Origin: a virus
Direction: 5' to 3' (one strand)
IMG/VR virus record: IMGVR_UViG_3300034190_001120
Span: 1 to 26,097 of that record
Length of the DNA stretch: 26,097 bases
Position numbers and translations under genes: made by a program. The notes under the pieces were generated by a model. It was not told the origin of the DNA and did no database searches. It saw only the letters and a program-made list of their open reading frames with translations. Positions 5,957-13,182 of this stretch are shown here, in pieces (the stretch's first letter is position 1; each line of letters opens with the position of its first letter).

Positions 5957-7108
5957 ATGGCTAAAGTTAAGAAAAGAGTTGTTAGACGAGGCAATGAAGC
6001 TAAACTAGCTGAAGAGAAGAATGTAGGAAGTGAGATCATCGACTGGACAGACATTGCACCAGATCGATTCTCTAAATCAGTCTACGAAGCTATGAGACAC
6101 TACTCATACTTCTACGGTCAGAAAGATTATGTGTCTTGGACAGTAGACTGGGTTAAATCCAATCGACCCAACGATCTAAAATCATACAAAGCAGGCGAAG
6201 ACTGGAGAACATCTTCTACGCTTGGCTCTCTAGTTAAAATCCATTCTATGGGTGCGCCTATTCCTGAGTCATATGTGGACTTCATCAACAAACAAATCGA
6301 CATCGTAGTTAGTTCTGGTAAAATCAATATCGAGAATTCTATCGAAAAAGTCGAAGATAATGCTACTGTCGTTAAGAAGAAGAATCCGTCTGAGCTGTTA
6401 AAAGAGAAGACGCTAGGTGTTATGGGTGAGATAGAGGGATTTATTGACGAACACTTAGATGGTACGTTAGATAAGAACTTCTCTCTGTACACTCACTTAA
6501 AGGGTCTAGATGCCGCAGCTCAAACTGCTCATGACATCATCAAGGCTTACAGAGAAATGGAAGCTGAGTTGAGTGAACTGATCGTAGAGAAGACAGAGGA
6601 TCTAGTCGAAGGCTATAGCCACTTGACCCTATCGCAACAGAAGAAGTTGTTGAAGCTAGTCTCTGGATTCATTAGTGATAGTGAGAAGTTTGTGTTGAGT
6701 AAGAAAGCAACACGCAAGCCTCGTGCTAAGAGAGCTACTCCTGCAACTAAGCAAGCTGAGAAAGTTATATATCAGAAAGAATCTACAGACTATAAGATAA
6801 CCAGTACAAGTCCTGCTCATATTGTTGGTGCTACTGAAGTTTATCTCTTTAACACTAAGACAAGGGTTCTCAAGTATCTTGTTACTGATAAAAGAGAAGG
6901 CTTTATCATTAGTGGTACGTCAATCAAGAATTATGATAAAGAGTTGTCGTTCAAGAAGAAGCTACGCAAGCCTGAAGAGACTATCGACTCGGTAAATAAG
7001 ATGACTAAAATACGAGCACTGAAGGCACTTAAGGCATTGAAGACGGCTCAAAGTGAGACCGATGCTAGAATCAACGCTGATACTATCATACTAAAGGTGA
7101 ACAAATGA
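5957..7108 (+). CDS. Large phage protein of unknown function, 383 aa
   Basis: Starts at ATG 5957 after GTGGAG (5945-5950). The N terminus is basic (MAKVKKRVVRRGNEAK). Residues about 20-115 look globular (SKSVYEAMRHYSYFYG; WTVDWVKSN), residues about 135-235 are helical and charged, residues 245-268 form a very basic linker (KKATRKPRAKRATPATK), and residues 270-345 look like a beta domain (VYLFNTKTRVLKYLVTDK). The linker plus repeated LKALKALK near the end suggests contact with nucleic acid. I have a weak memory of similar proteins in T4-like marine phages with no function. It is the largest product in the window, with its own promoter and two coupled partners. Confidence 0.75.
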   Translation: MAKVKKRVVRRGNEAKLAEEKNVGSEIIDWTDIAPDRFSKSVYEAMRHYSYFYGQKDYVSWTVDWVKSNRPNDLKSYKAGEDWRTSSTLGSLVKIHSMGAPIPESYVDFINKQIDIVVSSGKINIENSIEKVEDNATVVKKKNPSELLKEKTLGVMGEIEGFIDEHLDGTLDKNFSLYTHLKGLDAAAQTAHDIIKAYREMEAELSELIVEKTEDLVEGYSHLTLSQQKKLLKLVSGFISDSEKFVLSKKATRKPRAKRATPATKQAEKVIYQKESTDYKITSTSPAHIVGATEVYLFNTKTRVLKYLVTDKREGFIISGTSIKNYDKELSFKKKLRKPEETIDSVNKMTKIRALKALKALKTAQSETDARINADTIILKVNK

Positions 7109-7488
7109 AGGATAATGTGGTAGATTTTAGCAAAGCCTCTGAGAAGCGAAATAAGCGAGACGAAGAGATAGAGGAACTCGTACTTGAAAGCAATAAGGAA
7201 GTCGCTGATATATTCGCTATAGTTAATGCTAGAGAAACTGTATGGGCACTAAGGGGAATGGGTATTGATGTAGAGAATGATCCTAAATCAATGCTTGATA
7301 TAATGACTATTATAGAGGCATCTAAGTCTCTTGTATATCGTTCTATCGGAGAGGAGTATCCTTTTCAACAGGTCTCTGGTGCTTTATTTGAAGATGCTGA
7401 GGATAAGATCGAACAGCCTATGCAGAAAATACTAGACGACTTTATTGAAAATATGGAAGAATACTTCGATGGAATTGACGATGATTGA
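7105..7488 (+). CDS. Acidic helical protein of unknown function, 127 aa
   Basis: Begins in an ATGA overlap (7105-7108) with the 383-residue protein gene, so the two are likely made in fixed ratio and may act together. The start VVDFSKASEKRNKRDEEIEE is highly charged, the middle (TVWALRGMGIDVENDP; MLDIMTIIEASKSLVYR) looks like a small helical domain, and the end is acidic (EEYFDGIDDD). No motif is recognised. The contrast with its basic upstream partner is notable. Confidence 0.65.
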   Translation: MKDNVVDFSKASEKRNKRDEEIEELVLESNKEVADIFAIVNARETVWALRGMGIDVENDPKSMLDIMTIIEASKSLVYRSIGEEYPFQQVSGALFEDAEDKIEQPMQKILDDFIENMEEYFDGIDDD

Positions 7489-7681
7489 TTATACGTTGAA
7501 GAAAAATTGGGATAGTTTAGATAGCCTCAATAAGAGGATCACTAGCGACTACAAGTCTAAAAAGACTAAAGAGAAAGTTAAGACGTATGACGGCATACAA
7601 GTTATCACCAATATGTTCACTTACGGTCTGTTTGACGGTGAGTTGACAAAGACTAAATCAAAGCCTAAAGTTAAAAAATAA
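7481..7681 (+). CDS. Small basic protein of unknown function, 66 aa
   Basis: I take ATG 7481, which overlaps the end of the acidic partner gene by eight bases; an upstream in-frame start (7445) would overlap much further. The product (MIDYTLKKNWDSLDSLNKR...) ends in a Lys-rich tail (TKTKSKPKVKK). It is the third gene in the 5957 operon. No family recognised. Confidence 0.6.
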   Translation: MIDYTLKKNWDSLDSLNKRITSDYKSKKTKEKVKTYDGIQVITNMFTYGLFDGELTKTKSKPKVKK

Positions 7682-7682
7682 C

Positions 7683-7711
7683 TTGACATGGCCAATTATC
7701 TATGTTACTAT
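7683..7711 (+). promoter_or_regulatory. Sigma70-type promoter
   Basis: TTGACA (7683-7688), 17-base spacer, TACTAT (7706-7711), TGT before the -10 box. It starts one base after the previous stop and drives the RNase H to HAD hydrolase gene run. Confidence 0.87.
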
Positions 7712-7742
7712 AGATGTTCATAAATTAAGTTAGGAGAAGAAG

Positions 7743-8594
7743 ATGATATTGGTAGATATGAACCAAGTCATGATCGCAAATATGATGATGCAAATAGGCA
7801 ATCATCAAAACGCAGAAATAGACGTGAATATGCTTAGGCATATGATTCTTAATACGCTACGCTCTAATCGTAAGAAGTTCGGTGACGAGTTTGGTGAACT
7901 GGTTATCTGCTGTGATGACAAGAATTACTGGCGTAGACAGATGTATCCATATTATAAAGCTAATCGTAAGAAGTCACGAGATAGCTCTGAATTAGATTGG
8001 AATGCTATTTTTCAAGCACTCAATACGATTCGTGATGAGCTAAAGACCTTCTTTCCGTACAAAGTTATTCAGATTGAGACCTGTGAAGCTGATGATATCA
8101 TTGGCACAATTGCTCACGAAGAAGGTACAGCACTAAACACCGGTGAGCCCATTCTTGTTCTCTCTGGCGATAAGGATTATGTACAGTTGCAAAGCTACGC
8201 AAACGTGAAGCAGTATGATCCAGTGAGAAAGCGTTGGATATCTAACTCTAATCCTGAGAAGTATTTGGCAGAGCATATTCTTAAGGGTGATGCTGGTGAC
8301 GGTATACCAAATGTCTTGTCTCCTGACAATTGCTTTGTTATGGGAATACGCCAGCGACCAGTTACACAGAAAAGAATAGCCGAATGGACAGATATAAATA
8401 ATATGCAGGAAGAAGTAAAGCGGAATTATATGCGAAACAAAGCATTGATAGATTTGACTGAAGTGCCTCAGGGTATGAAAGATGAAATCTTGAGTGCTTG
8501 GCGTGAAGAAGATGGTAGAGATAGAAGTCAGCTATTGAACTATTTTATCAAAAACAAACTAAGAAACTTAATGGAATGTATAGGGGAATTTTAA
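7743..8594 (+). CDS. rnh: T4-type RNase H / 5'-3' exonuclease (FEN-1 family)
   Basis: At 283 residues it is close to T4 RNase H (305). The metal-binding acidic residues of the FEN-1/5' exonuclease family are all visible: D5 (ILVDMNQ), D58-D59 (CCDDKNYWRR), the EADD cluster (E115, D117, D118), D143 and D145 (LSGDKDY), and the helix-hairpin-helix with D183 and D186 (KGDAGDGIPN). The arginine/lysine-rich helix after YYKANRKK would clamp the 5' flap. In T4 this enzyme removes RNA primers and short flaps on the lagging strand. Ribosome site TAGGAG at 7730-7735, with its own promoter upstream. Confident by motif order and spacing. Confidence 0.92.
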   Translation: MILVDMNQVMIANMMMQIGNHQNAEIDVNMLRHMILNTLRSNRKKFGDEFGELVICCDDKNYWRRQMYPYYKANRKKSRDSSELDWNAIFQALNTIRDELKTFFPYKVIQIETCEADDIIGTIAHEEGTALNTGEPILVLSGDKDYVQLQSYANVKQYDPVRKRWISNSNPEKYLAEHILKGDAGDGIPNVLSPDNCFVMGIRQRPVTQKRIAEWTDINNMQEEVKRNYMRNKALIDLTEVPQGMKDEILSAWREEDGRDRSQLLNYFIKNKLRNLMECIGEF

Positions 8595-8595
8595 G

Positions 8596-9066
8596 ATGTC
8601 TACAGTATCCTTGGCAGAGATAGTAAACACTGCTCGTGAAGCGGAAAGTAATGAAGAGAAAGTCTCAATTTTAAGAAAGAATGATAGTCGTCCACTCAGA
8701 GATATTCTAGCTCTAATGTGTGACGCAAGATGGACTTTTGATTTGCCCAGTACTCCACCACCATACAATGAGTCTGTGATCCATGAGTCCCATGGTATGT
8801 TGTATCGTGAAATGCGAAAGATGCCGTACCTCGTGACTCAGATGAACGAAGGCGCTAACTTAAATCGATTGAAGAAAGAAGCTATGTTTATTCAGATGCT
8901 TGAGTCTATTGATCCAGATGACGCTAAACTGCTATTGAGAACTATAGCAAAAGAGCCATATCCAGACCTTTCTCCTGAAGTTATTAACGAAGCATTTCCA
9001 GGTGGAATAGTTGAGCCAATAGCAGTTAAGCGAGGTCGTGGTCGACCAAAGAAGAACGAGTCATAG
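8596..9066 (+). CDS. DUF6433-like protein
   Basis: This 156-residue protein matches the pattern I recall for DUF6433, a family found in T4-like marine phages: an N-terminal stretch ending ILRKNDSRPLRDIL, then TFDLPSTPPPY, AMFIQMLESIDPDDAKLLL and ELPYPxLSPEVINEAFP-type segment (here EPYPDLSPEVINEAFPG). The extreme C terminus RGRGRPKK is an AT-hook-like motif, which would favour minor-groove DNA contact. It starts two bases after the RNase H stop, with GGGGAA inside that gene as ribosome site, so it may work with replication. Function is unknown; DNA association is inferred. Confidence 0.75.
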   Translation: MSTVSLAEIVNTAREAESNEEKVSILRKNDSRPLRDILALMCDARWTFDLPSTPPPYNESVIHESHGMLYREMRKMPYLVTQMNEGANLNRLKKEAMFIQMLESIDPDDAKLLLRTIAKEPYPDLSPEVINEAFPGGIVEPIAVKRGRGRPKKNES

Positions 9067-9075
9067 GAACGTAGC

Positions 9076-9219
9076 ATGAGTAAGGGTAAAAGTAAGAAAT
9101 TTCGTGAATGGGTTGATGAAGATTTTGATGTTAAAAAAGATACCAAAAGGTACGATAAAAGCAAGTCTGATATCCAGAAAGCGAGAAAAGAGAAGCGGAA
9201 GAGCCGAGACTCTTACTAA
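9076..9219 (+). CDS. Small basic protein, 47 aa
   Basis: ATG 9076 follows AGGAACG (9065-9071). The product MSKGKSKKFREWVDEDFD ends with a Lys/Arg-rich stretch (KARKEKRKSRDSY). It is highly charged, has no hydrophobic core, and is probably disordered alone. It sits between the DUF6433-like and cytochrome genes. Too short for family recognition. Confidence 0.6.
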   Translation: MSKGKSKKFREWVDEDFDVKKDTKRYDKSKSDIQKARKEKRKSRDSY

Positions 9220-9242
9220 CAATTATATAATTGGAGATTGAA

Positions 9243-9551
9243 ATGAAGCACCTTTCAGTAATGTTTTTATTATCAGTGATGTCACTATCTTCGTTCGCTA
9301 CAGCGGGTGATCCAGATGCGGGTAAAGCACGTTCTGCTTCCTGTGCTGGTTGTCATGGAGCATATGGAATCAGTAATAGTCCTATGTTTCCTAATCTAGC
9401 TGGTCAGAAAGAACTCTATCTTGTGTCTGCTCTTAAGCAGTATCGTGATGGAGTACGTAATAACCCTATGATGTCAGGAATGGCAAAAGGATTATCTGAT
9501 GCAGATATCGCTAACATAGCCTCTTACTATACAAACTTAAAGCAGGATTGA
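9243..9551 (+). CDS. Periplasmic class I cytochrome c
   Basis: The product is 102 residues. Residues 1-21 are a Sec signal peptide ([15 protein letters not shown] core, cut expected after ATA). The mature protein has one haem attachment site C34-A-G-C37-H38 and a methionine-rich segment M76-M-S-G-M80 holding the likely distal iron ligand, with the C-terminal helix [14 protein letters not shown] typical of c553/c4-like cytochromes. Such proteins carry electrons in the periplasm, usually from the bc1 complex to a terminal oxidase. Maturation would need the host Ccm system. I use ATG 9243, with GGAG at 9233-9236; an upstream TTG (9231) is rejected. All motifs are intact and base composition is like its neighbours. 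A cytochrome in a T4-like genome is unusual. Confidence 0.9.
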   Translation: MKHLSVMFLLSVMSLSSFATAGDPDAGKARSASCAGCHGAYGISNSPMFPNLAGQKELYLVSALKQYRDGVRNNPMMSGMAKGLSDADIANIASYYTNLKQD

Positions 9552-9553
9552 TT

Positions 9554-9763
9554 ATGAAAAATCGTAGAGCCGATTTAATCGCCACATCAATGTCATATAT
9601 GCAAGCTCAAGCGGGCAAGCACAAAATGAATATTGATGTATTATTAGACAATTCAGTTGGTGTAGCAGAGCATCCAGATATCATGGAAACCATTGAATCT
9701 GAGCTAGAGAAGATGACCGAGTACTGTGACAAGTACGAAATGTTAGAGAAGTACTTCAAATAG
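9554..9763 (+). CDS. Small helical protein of unknown function, 69 aa
   Basis: Starts at ATG 9554, two bases after the cytochrome stop. The sequence MKNRRADLIATSMSYMQAQ has a short basic start and then a helical, Glu-rich part (DIMETIESELEKMTEYCDKYEML). It is soluble, with no signal peptide. Close spacing implies co-translation with the cytochrome gene, but no functional link can be drawn from sequence. Confidence 0.6.
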   Translation: MKNRRADLIATSMSYMQAQAGKHKMNIDVLLDNSVGVAEHPDIMETIESELEKMTEYCDKYEMLEKYFK

Positions 9764-9771
9764 GAAGAGTG

Positions 9772-10350
9772 ATGAACAACAATATAATATTGGTAGACTG
9801 TGATGGAGTCCTAGTTGATTGGTTACATAGCTTTCGACTTTGGATGAAAGAGAAAGGCTACACTCAACAGGCAAAAATCGAAGAATATGACTTGGCTACA
9901 TCATACGGGCTAGAGAAGCCTGAGATGAAGAAGCTGATTCGCCACTTCAACGAAAGCGCAACTATGTGTTGCTTACCACCGCTTCGAGACGCTGTGAAGT
10001 ATGTCAAGAAGATTCACGAAGAGTTAGGATACGTATTCCACTGTATCACTAGCCTATCTACTGATCGATACGCTGTGCAGTTACGAGAGCAAAACATCAA
10101 GAATCTGTTTGGTGATACCGCTTTTGATATGATCGAATGTCTTGATACTGGTGCTGATAAGGATGATGCTTTACTACCTTACTTAGATAGTGGATGTCTC
10201 TGGATAGAAGATAAAATTTCTAACAGCGAGTTAGGTGATAGATTGGGACTAACATCAATCCTTATGTCCCATACTCATAACAAACATTATGAGAGTGAGA
10301 CTATTACGATTGTCCAGAACTGGAAAGAAATATACGAAATGCTTACCTGA
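9772..10350 (+). CDS. HAD-family hydrolase, 5'(3')-deoxyribonucleotidase-like
   Basis: The 192-residue protein has HAD motif I as ILVDCDGVLVDW, with nucleophile D9 and general acid D11, a motif II-like turn at HCITSLSTDR, and a later acidic motif at WIEDKISN. Motif I followed by 'VDW' and a helical cap is the layout of phage and bacterial 5'(3')-deoxyribonucleotidases, which remove phosphate from dNMPs; polynucleotide phosphatases and other HAD enzymes remain possible. The start ATG 9772 has AGGAAGAG directly upstream. It is the last gene of the operon started at 7683 and is followed by a late promoter. Confidence 0.8.
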   Translation: MNNNIILVDCDGVLVDWLHSFRLWMKEKGYTQQAKIEEYDLATSYGLEKPEMKKLIRHFNESATMCCLPPLRDAVKYVKKIHEELGYVFHCITSLSTDRYAVQLREQNIKNLFGDTAFDMIECLDTGADKDDALLPYLDSGCLWIEDKISNSELGDRLGLTSILMSHTHNKHYESETITIVQNWKEIYEMLT

Positions 10351-10362
10351 GGTATCATGTAG

Positions 10363-10370
10363 TATAAATA
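10363..10370 (+). promoter_or_regulatory. T4-type late promoter (TATAAATA)
   Basis: A perfect TATAAATA box stands 63 bases before the FmdB-like gene, and no -35 box is near. T4 late promoters have this -10 box, read by gp55. The start site would be near 10376, so the transcript would begin with the hairpin at 10378-10408. A second box with seven of eight matches occurs at 10411-10418. Confidence 0.65.
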
Positions 10371-10377
10371 TGAATAT

Positions 10378-10408
10378 AGTAGGGGGTGATCTAGTATTGC
10401 TCCCTACT
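10378..10408 (+). other. Hairpin at the expected 5' end of a late transcript
   Basis: AGTAGGGGG (10378-10386) pairs with CTCCCTACT (10400-10408) over nine base pairs, one of them G-U, with a 13-base loop. It lies just downstream of the late promoter and could protect the late mRNA. No T-run follows; it may alternatively end upstream transcripts. Confidence 0.5.
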
Positions 10409-10433
10409 TCTATAAATCGGAGAAACTAATATA

Positions 10434-10667
10434 ATGCCTATATATCAATACAAAAATGAAGATACTGGTGAAATAAGTGATCATTATATGTCTATTGCTG
10501 CCATGCAACAGTTCGACATAGACAATCCTAATATGAAGAAAATCATCCATGCGCCAGCAATTGGTGATCCCATTCGCTTGGGAATTACGAAGACTCCAGA
10601 TAGCTTTAACGATATGCTAAAGACGATTAAGAAGAATAATGCGGGGTCTACAATAGAAACCAGATAA
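10434..10667 (+). CDS. FmdB-like T4-phage small protein
   Basis: At 77 residues, it opens MPIYQYKNEDTGEI, like the start of FmdB-type regulators (MPIYEY...), but lacks the CxxC zinc ribbon of true FmdB proteins. The rest, HAPAIGDPIRLGITKTPDSF then MLKTIKKNNAG, is the form seen in a T4-like phage family often labelled 'FmdB-like'. In such phages it usually lies beside structural or PhoH genes, as here. The late promoter upstream suggests late expression. Ribosome site CGGAGAA at 10418-10424. Function unknown. Confidence 0.7.
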   Translation: MPIYQYKNEDTGEISDHYMSIAAMQQFDIDNPNMKKIIHAPAIGDPIRLGITKTPDSFNDMLKTIKKNNAGSTIETR

Positions 10668-10677
10668 GGAATTATGA

Positions 10678-11433
10678 ATGCCTGCAAAACAACAAGAACG
10701 ACTAACTAAAAGGCAGAGACGAGTACTAAGACAGCAAGGAGTCTTAGACACAGATAATCAACTTTCATCAGGATTTTCAGTTCAGAGTGATATTGCTCCA
10801 TTGACTGATAATCAGGCTTCAGCCTTTGAGTCTTGGGATGAAGGTCAGAACTTAATGTTACACGGTATTGCAGGAACGGGTAAGACGTTTCTAGCACTCT
10901 ACTTCGCTCTCAAAGAGACGTTGAAGACGAATACGCCGTATAAGAAAGTGTTCATCGTTCGATCAATTGTTCCAACTAGAGATATTGGATTTCTACCCGG
11001 TAGTCAGAAAGATAAGATGAAGGTGTACGAAGGTCCATACTATGACATATGTAACAAGCTTTTAGGCAGAGGCGATGCATATGAGATACTCAAGCAACGG
11101 AACAACATAGAGTTTATATCTACTTCTTTTCTTCGAGGATCTACGTTCGATGACTGTATCATTGTGGTCGACGAAATGCAAAATATGAGTGATCAAGAAT
11201 TGCACACCGTAATGACTCGTGTTGGTGAGAACTGTAGAATCATATTCTCTGGTGATGTAAAGCAGGATGACCTTACTAGCGAGAGAAAGAAAGAGCTTTC
11301 TGGACTCAAGACGTTTATGCGGATTATCAGTAACATGAAGCAATTCGACTTTGTAGAGTTTCTAGCCGATGATATCGTGAGAAGTGGTTTAGTGAAAGCA
11401 TACATAATAGAAAGAGATAAACAAGGTCTATAG
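10678..11433 (+). CDS. phoH: PhoH-like P-loop ATPase
   Basis: This 251-residue protein has a basic N terminus (TKRQRRVLRQQG), Walker A GIAGTGKT at residues 63-70, the motif FIVRSIVPTRDIGFLPG, Walker B IIVVDEMQN at 161-169 and the motif III-like SGDVKQ at 191-196. These define the PhoH family, related to the superfamily 1 helicase core and very common in marine T4-like phages. Bacterial PhoH2 proteins are RNA helicases when linked to an RNase; the role of phage PhoH is unsettled, and phosphate control is not proven. Placed between the FmdB-like gene and the tail spike genes in a late transcription unit. Confidence 0.92.
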   Translation: MPAKQQERLTKRQRRVLRQQGVLDTDNQLSSGFSVQSDIAPLTDNQASAFESWDEGQNLMLHGIAGTGKTFLALYFALKETLKTNTPYKKVFIVRSIVPTRDIGFLPGSQKDKMKVYEGPYYDICNKLLGRGDAYEILKQRNNIEFISTSFLRGSTFDDCIIVVDEMQNMSDQELHTVMTRVGENCRIIFSGDVKQDDLTSERKKELSGLKTFMRIISNMKQFDFVEFLADDIVRSGLVKAYIIERDKQGL

Positions 11434-11436
11434 AGA

Positions 11437-12291
11437 ATGTCAGCAACCGAGCCAGAAGGCACAGAAATATATCTAGTAACAGTGGGTAGACACGGCATCA
11501 GCTCGACTAATCAGGAACCTAACACGATTAGGACTGGACAAGAAAAGATTGGATCGTTTGCTGATGATCCCGAAACAGAAGATATCGATGAGACAATATT
11601 AGCAGATATATATTACGCTAACGGAGGGTACGTATATCCTACTCATGGAGCGGTTTATAGAAACTCCAATACTTTGGCCTCTAATCCAATACAACTTCCT
11701 CCTTGCTACATTTATGAGGGCACTTCATCTGCCACAATAATCGATGTGTATGATGAACGTCAGTCTCATGTGTTAGTTGAGTTCTGGCCAGAAGGTTATG
11801 CAAATCGTGCTACCACTGACTGGACTATAACGGATGTGACAGTTACTGGAAGTAATACTTCGAGTGGTAACGGCTATCTTCTTTCGCGCTACGGCTCGCT
11901 CCTGCCTGCCCCATCCGATCACTATCCACTCTCGGTTTATAATCGATTATGGTCTACATATCCATTTCAAGAACAATATGATTGCATCATGCAAGATAAT
12001 ACGAGAGTCAAGTTCAATAGTGTAGCAGAAGCGCAGGCAGCCACAAATCCATCTCTACTGTCTCTGGTAGAATTAGAATTGCCTAGCACTAATCAGTTTG
12101 CAGTCACTGCTACACTCAATATAACTTACGAACACACAAATTCAAATGTTTTTACTCAGTCGATTAATATTAATCAGACAGTGTACAACAGATTCAATAA
12201 GTATATAAGTAGAGTACAGACAATTGCTCCACCAGGCACTCAGCTAGGTCCAGGTAGTGCCGGATATCCAGATTTACCAGACGGAACTTAA
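11437..12291 (+). CDS. Putative tail/baseplate-associated protein, 284 aa
   Basis: The gene lies between PhoH and the PAAR gene, three bases from each, in a late transcription unit. The product has no signal peptide or membrane segment. It is rich in Ser, Thr, Asn and Tyr and poor in charge, typical of beta-rich virion proteins (TDWTITDVTVTGSNTSSG, then VTATLNITYEHTNSNVF). Its C terminus is Gly/Pro-rich (APPGTQLGPGSAGYPDLP). Contact with the PAAR spike tip, or a role at the tail end, is inferred only from position and composition. I recognise no family. Confidence 0.6.
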   Translation: MSATEPEGTEIYLVTVGRHGISSTNQEPNTIRTGQEKIGSFADDPETEDIDETILADIYYANGGYVYPTHGAVYRNSNTLASNPIQLPPCYIYEGTSSATIIDVYDERQSHVLVEFWPEGYANRATTDWTITDVTVTGSNTSSGNGYLLSRYGSLLPAPSDHYPLSVYNRLWSTYPFQEQYDCIMQDNTRVKFNSVAEAQAATNPSLLSLVELELPSTNQFAVTATLNITYEHTNSNVFTQSININQTVYNRFNKYISRVQTIAPPGTQLGPGSAGYPDLPDGT

Positions 12292-12294
12292 CAT

Positions 12295-12600
12295 ATGCCA
12301 GCACCCTCAGCAAGAGTAGGAGATGCAATTATCACAGGTCACGCTTGTAGTGCAACATCTACTATCGCATCCTCATTACAGGCTAAAGTAATCGTAGCAG
12401 GTTCGATTGCCGCAGTCACAGGCAGTCCTATCGCTCCTCATACAATTCTAGCAGGTTCTTCTTGTGTACCTCATGCCGCTAAAACACTAGCAGGATCACC
12501 AAAGGTGTTCTTTGGTGGAATCCCCGCAAATCGAATTGGAGATGGTGCTGATCAGGGCGCAATCATATCTGGCGCACCAAACGTCATCATCGGACCATAA
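12295..12600 (+). CDS. PAAR-domain tail-spike tip protein
   Basis: The whole 101-residue protein is a PAAR domain: a small alanine/glycine/proline-rich protein with repeats of short strands and buried His/Cys residues (GDAIITGHACSATS, SPIAPHTILAGSSCVPHAA, then GIPANRIGDGAD). PAAR proteins form a sharpened cone at the end of the contractile-tail spike and bind one metal ion; T4 gp5.4 is the phage example. Candidate zinc ligands are H16, C18, H48, C56 and H59. It ends the late operon, and a strongly palindromic promoter element begins four bases later. Confidence 0.85.
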   Translation: MPAPSARVGDAIITGHACSATSTIASSLQAKVIVAGSIAAVTGSPIAPHTILAGSSCVPHAAKTLAGSPKVFFGGIPANRIGDGADQGAIISGAPNVIIGP

Positions 12601-12603
12601 TTC

Positions 12604-12670
12604 CTTATAACTTCCAGTTATATGCTTATAACAAAATAGTCTTTGACTTTTCTCTCCAATCTGATATAAT
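12604..12670 (+). repeat. 67-bp regulatory repeat, copy 1
   Basis: This segment recurs at 13601-13667 with five mismatches and no gaps. It has half-sites TATAACT (12606-12612), AGTTATA (12616-12622) and TATAAC (12627-12632) in alternating orientation, giving two overlapping perfect palindromes, followed by a promoter. It looks like an operator-promoter cassette. Confidence 0.85.
12643..12670 (+). promoter_or_regulatory. Sigma70-type promoter
   Basis: TTGACT (12643-12648), 16-base spacer, TATAAT (12665-12670), TGA before the -10 box. Part of the 67-bp repeat; drives the 12702 gene. Confidence 0.87.
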
Positions 12671-12701
12671 ACTTGTATTGAATTGATAAAGAGAGAAGAC
12701 T

Positions 12702-12872
12702 ATGAATGTACAATTAGTAGACATCAAAGACGTTACCAGCTTCAAAGCAGGTTGGGAGCTAGTTGAGTACGAAGCAGGCACTGATCCGTTAGACGGGTTT
12801 TCTATTTTAGGTTTCGATGAGATTGGTAGTTTCGCTACCAACCCACTTTATGCTTTCGTTCAAGGAGTGTGA
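12702..12872 (+). CDS. Small acidic protein of unknown function, 56 aa
   Basis: ATG 12702 follows the GAGAGA ribosome site (12690-12695) of the leader. The protein starts MNVQLVDIKDVTSFKAGWEL and ends LYAFVQGV. It is compact and acidic, with a Gly/Phe-containing centre (DGFSILGFDEIGSF). No family recognised. The gene stands directly behind the first copy of the regulatory repeat and so may be its controlled target. Its stop is two bases before the next start. Confidence 0.6.
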   Translation: MNVQLVDIKDVTSFKAGWELVEYEAGTDPLDGFSILGFDEIGSFATNPLYAFVQGV

Positions 12873-12874
12873 TT

Positions 12875-13171
12875 ATGACTATATTTGATAAAGAAAAATT
12901 CACCTTTGATGGTTGTTTCCTCATGTATGAGGGTTCTTATGTTGGTTCTAAAAATATGGATGAAGTTCATCCAGATTGTCACCCGTCTTGGGTGGGCAAG
13001 ATGAAGCCAGCTTTCATCGCACGATTCAAGTACGGTTCTAAGCCTTGGAAATCGTGGGTTAACTTCCTAGTTAAAAACTCAACAGTTGAAGAGTTCTTGA
13101 GACTCTCTGAGGAAACTAGTCCGAAGCAAGCGATTGAGACTCTCGGATTCAAACCTCGAAAGAAATCTTAG
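12875..13171 (+). CDS. Conserved phage protein of unknown function, 98 aa
   Basis: I use ATG 12875 with the ribosome site AGGAG in the end of the preceding gene (12862-12867); an upstream GTG would overlap. The sequence has a His/Cys pair (HPDCHPSW), then KPAFIARFKYGSK, SWVNFLVKNSTVEEF and a basic end (GFKPRKKS). The middle 'FIARFK...F--KN-TVEEF' pattern is one I recall in cyanophage and other T4-like phage proteins of unknown role. Soluble. Confidence 0.65.
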   Translation: MTIFDKEKFTFDGCFLMYEGSYVGSKNMDEVHPDCHPSWVGKMKPAFIARFKYGSKPWKSWVNFLVKNSTVEEFLRLSEETSPKQAIETLGFKPRKKS

Positions 13172-13182
13172 GAGAAAAGATT

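Noticed and set aside
6127-6492. 121-codon open frame on the - strand inside the 383-residue protein gene
   Set aside because: Shadow of a strongly supported gene with its own promoter; its translation is Ser/Ile-rich, as expected from antisense of charged coding sequence.
8393-8400. TATAAATA box inside the RNase H gene
   Set aside because: It is in the middle of a coding region with no gene start nearby; probably chance in AT-rich DNA.
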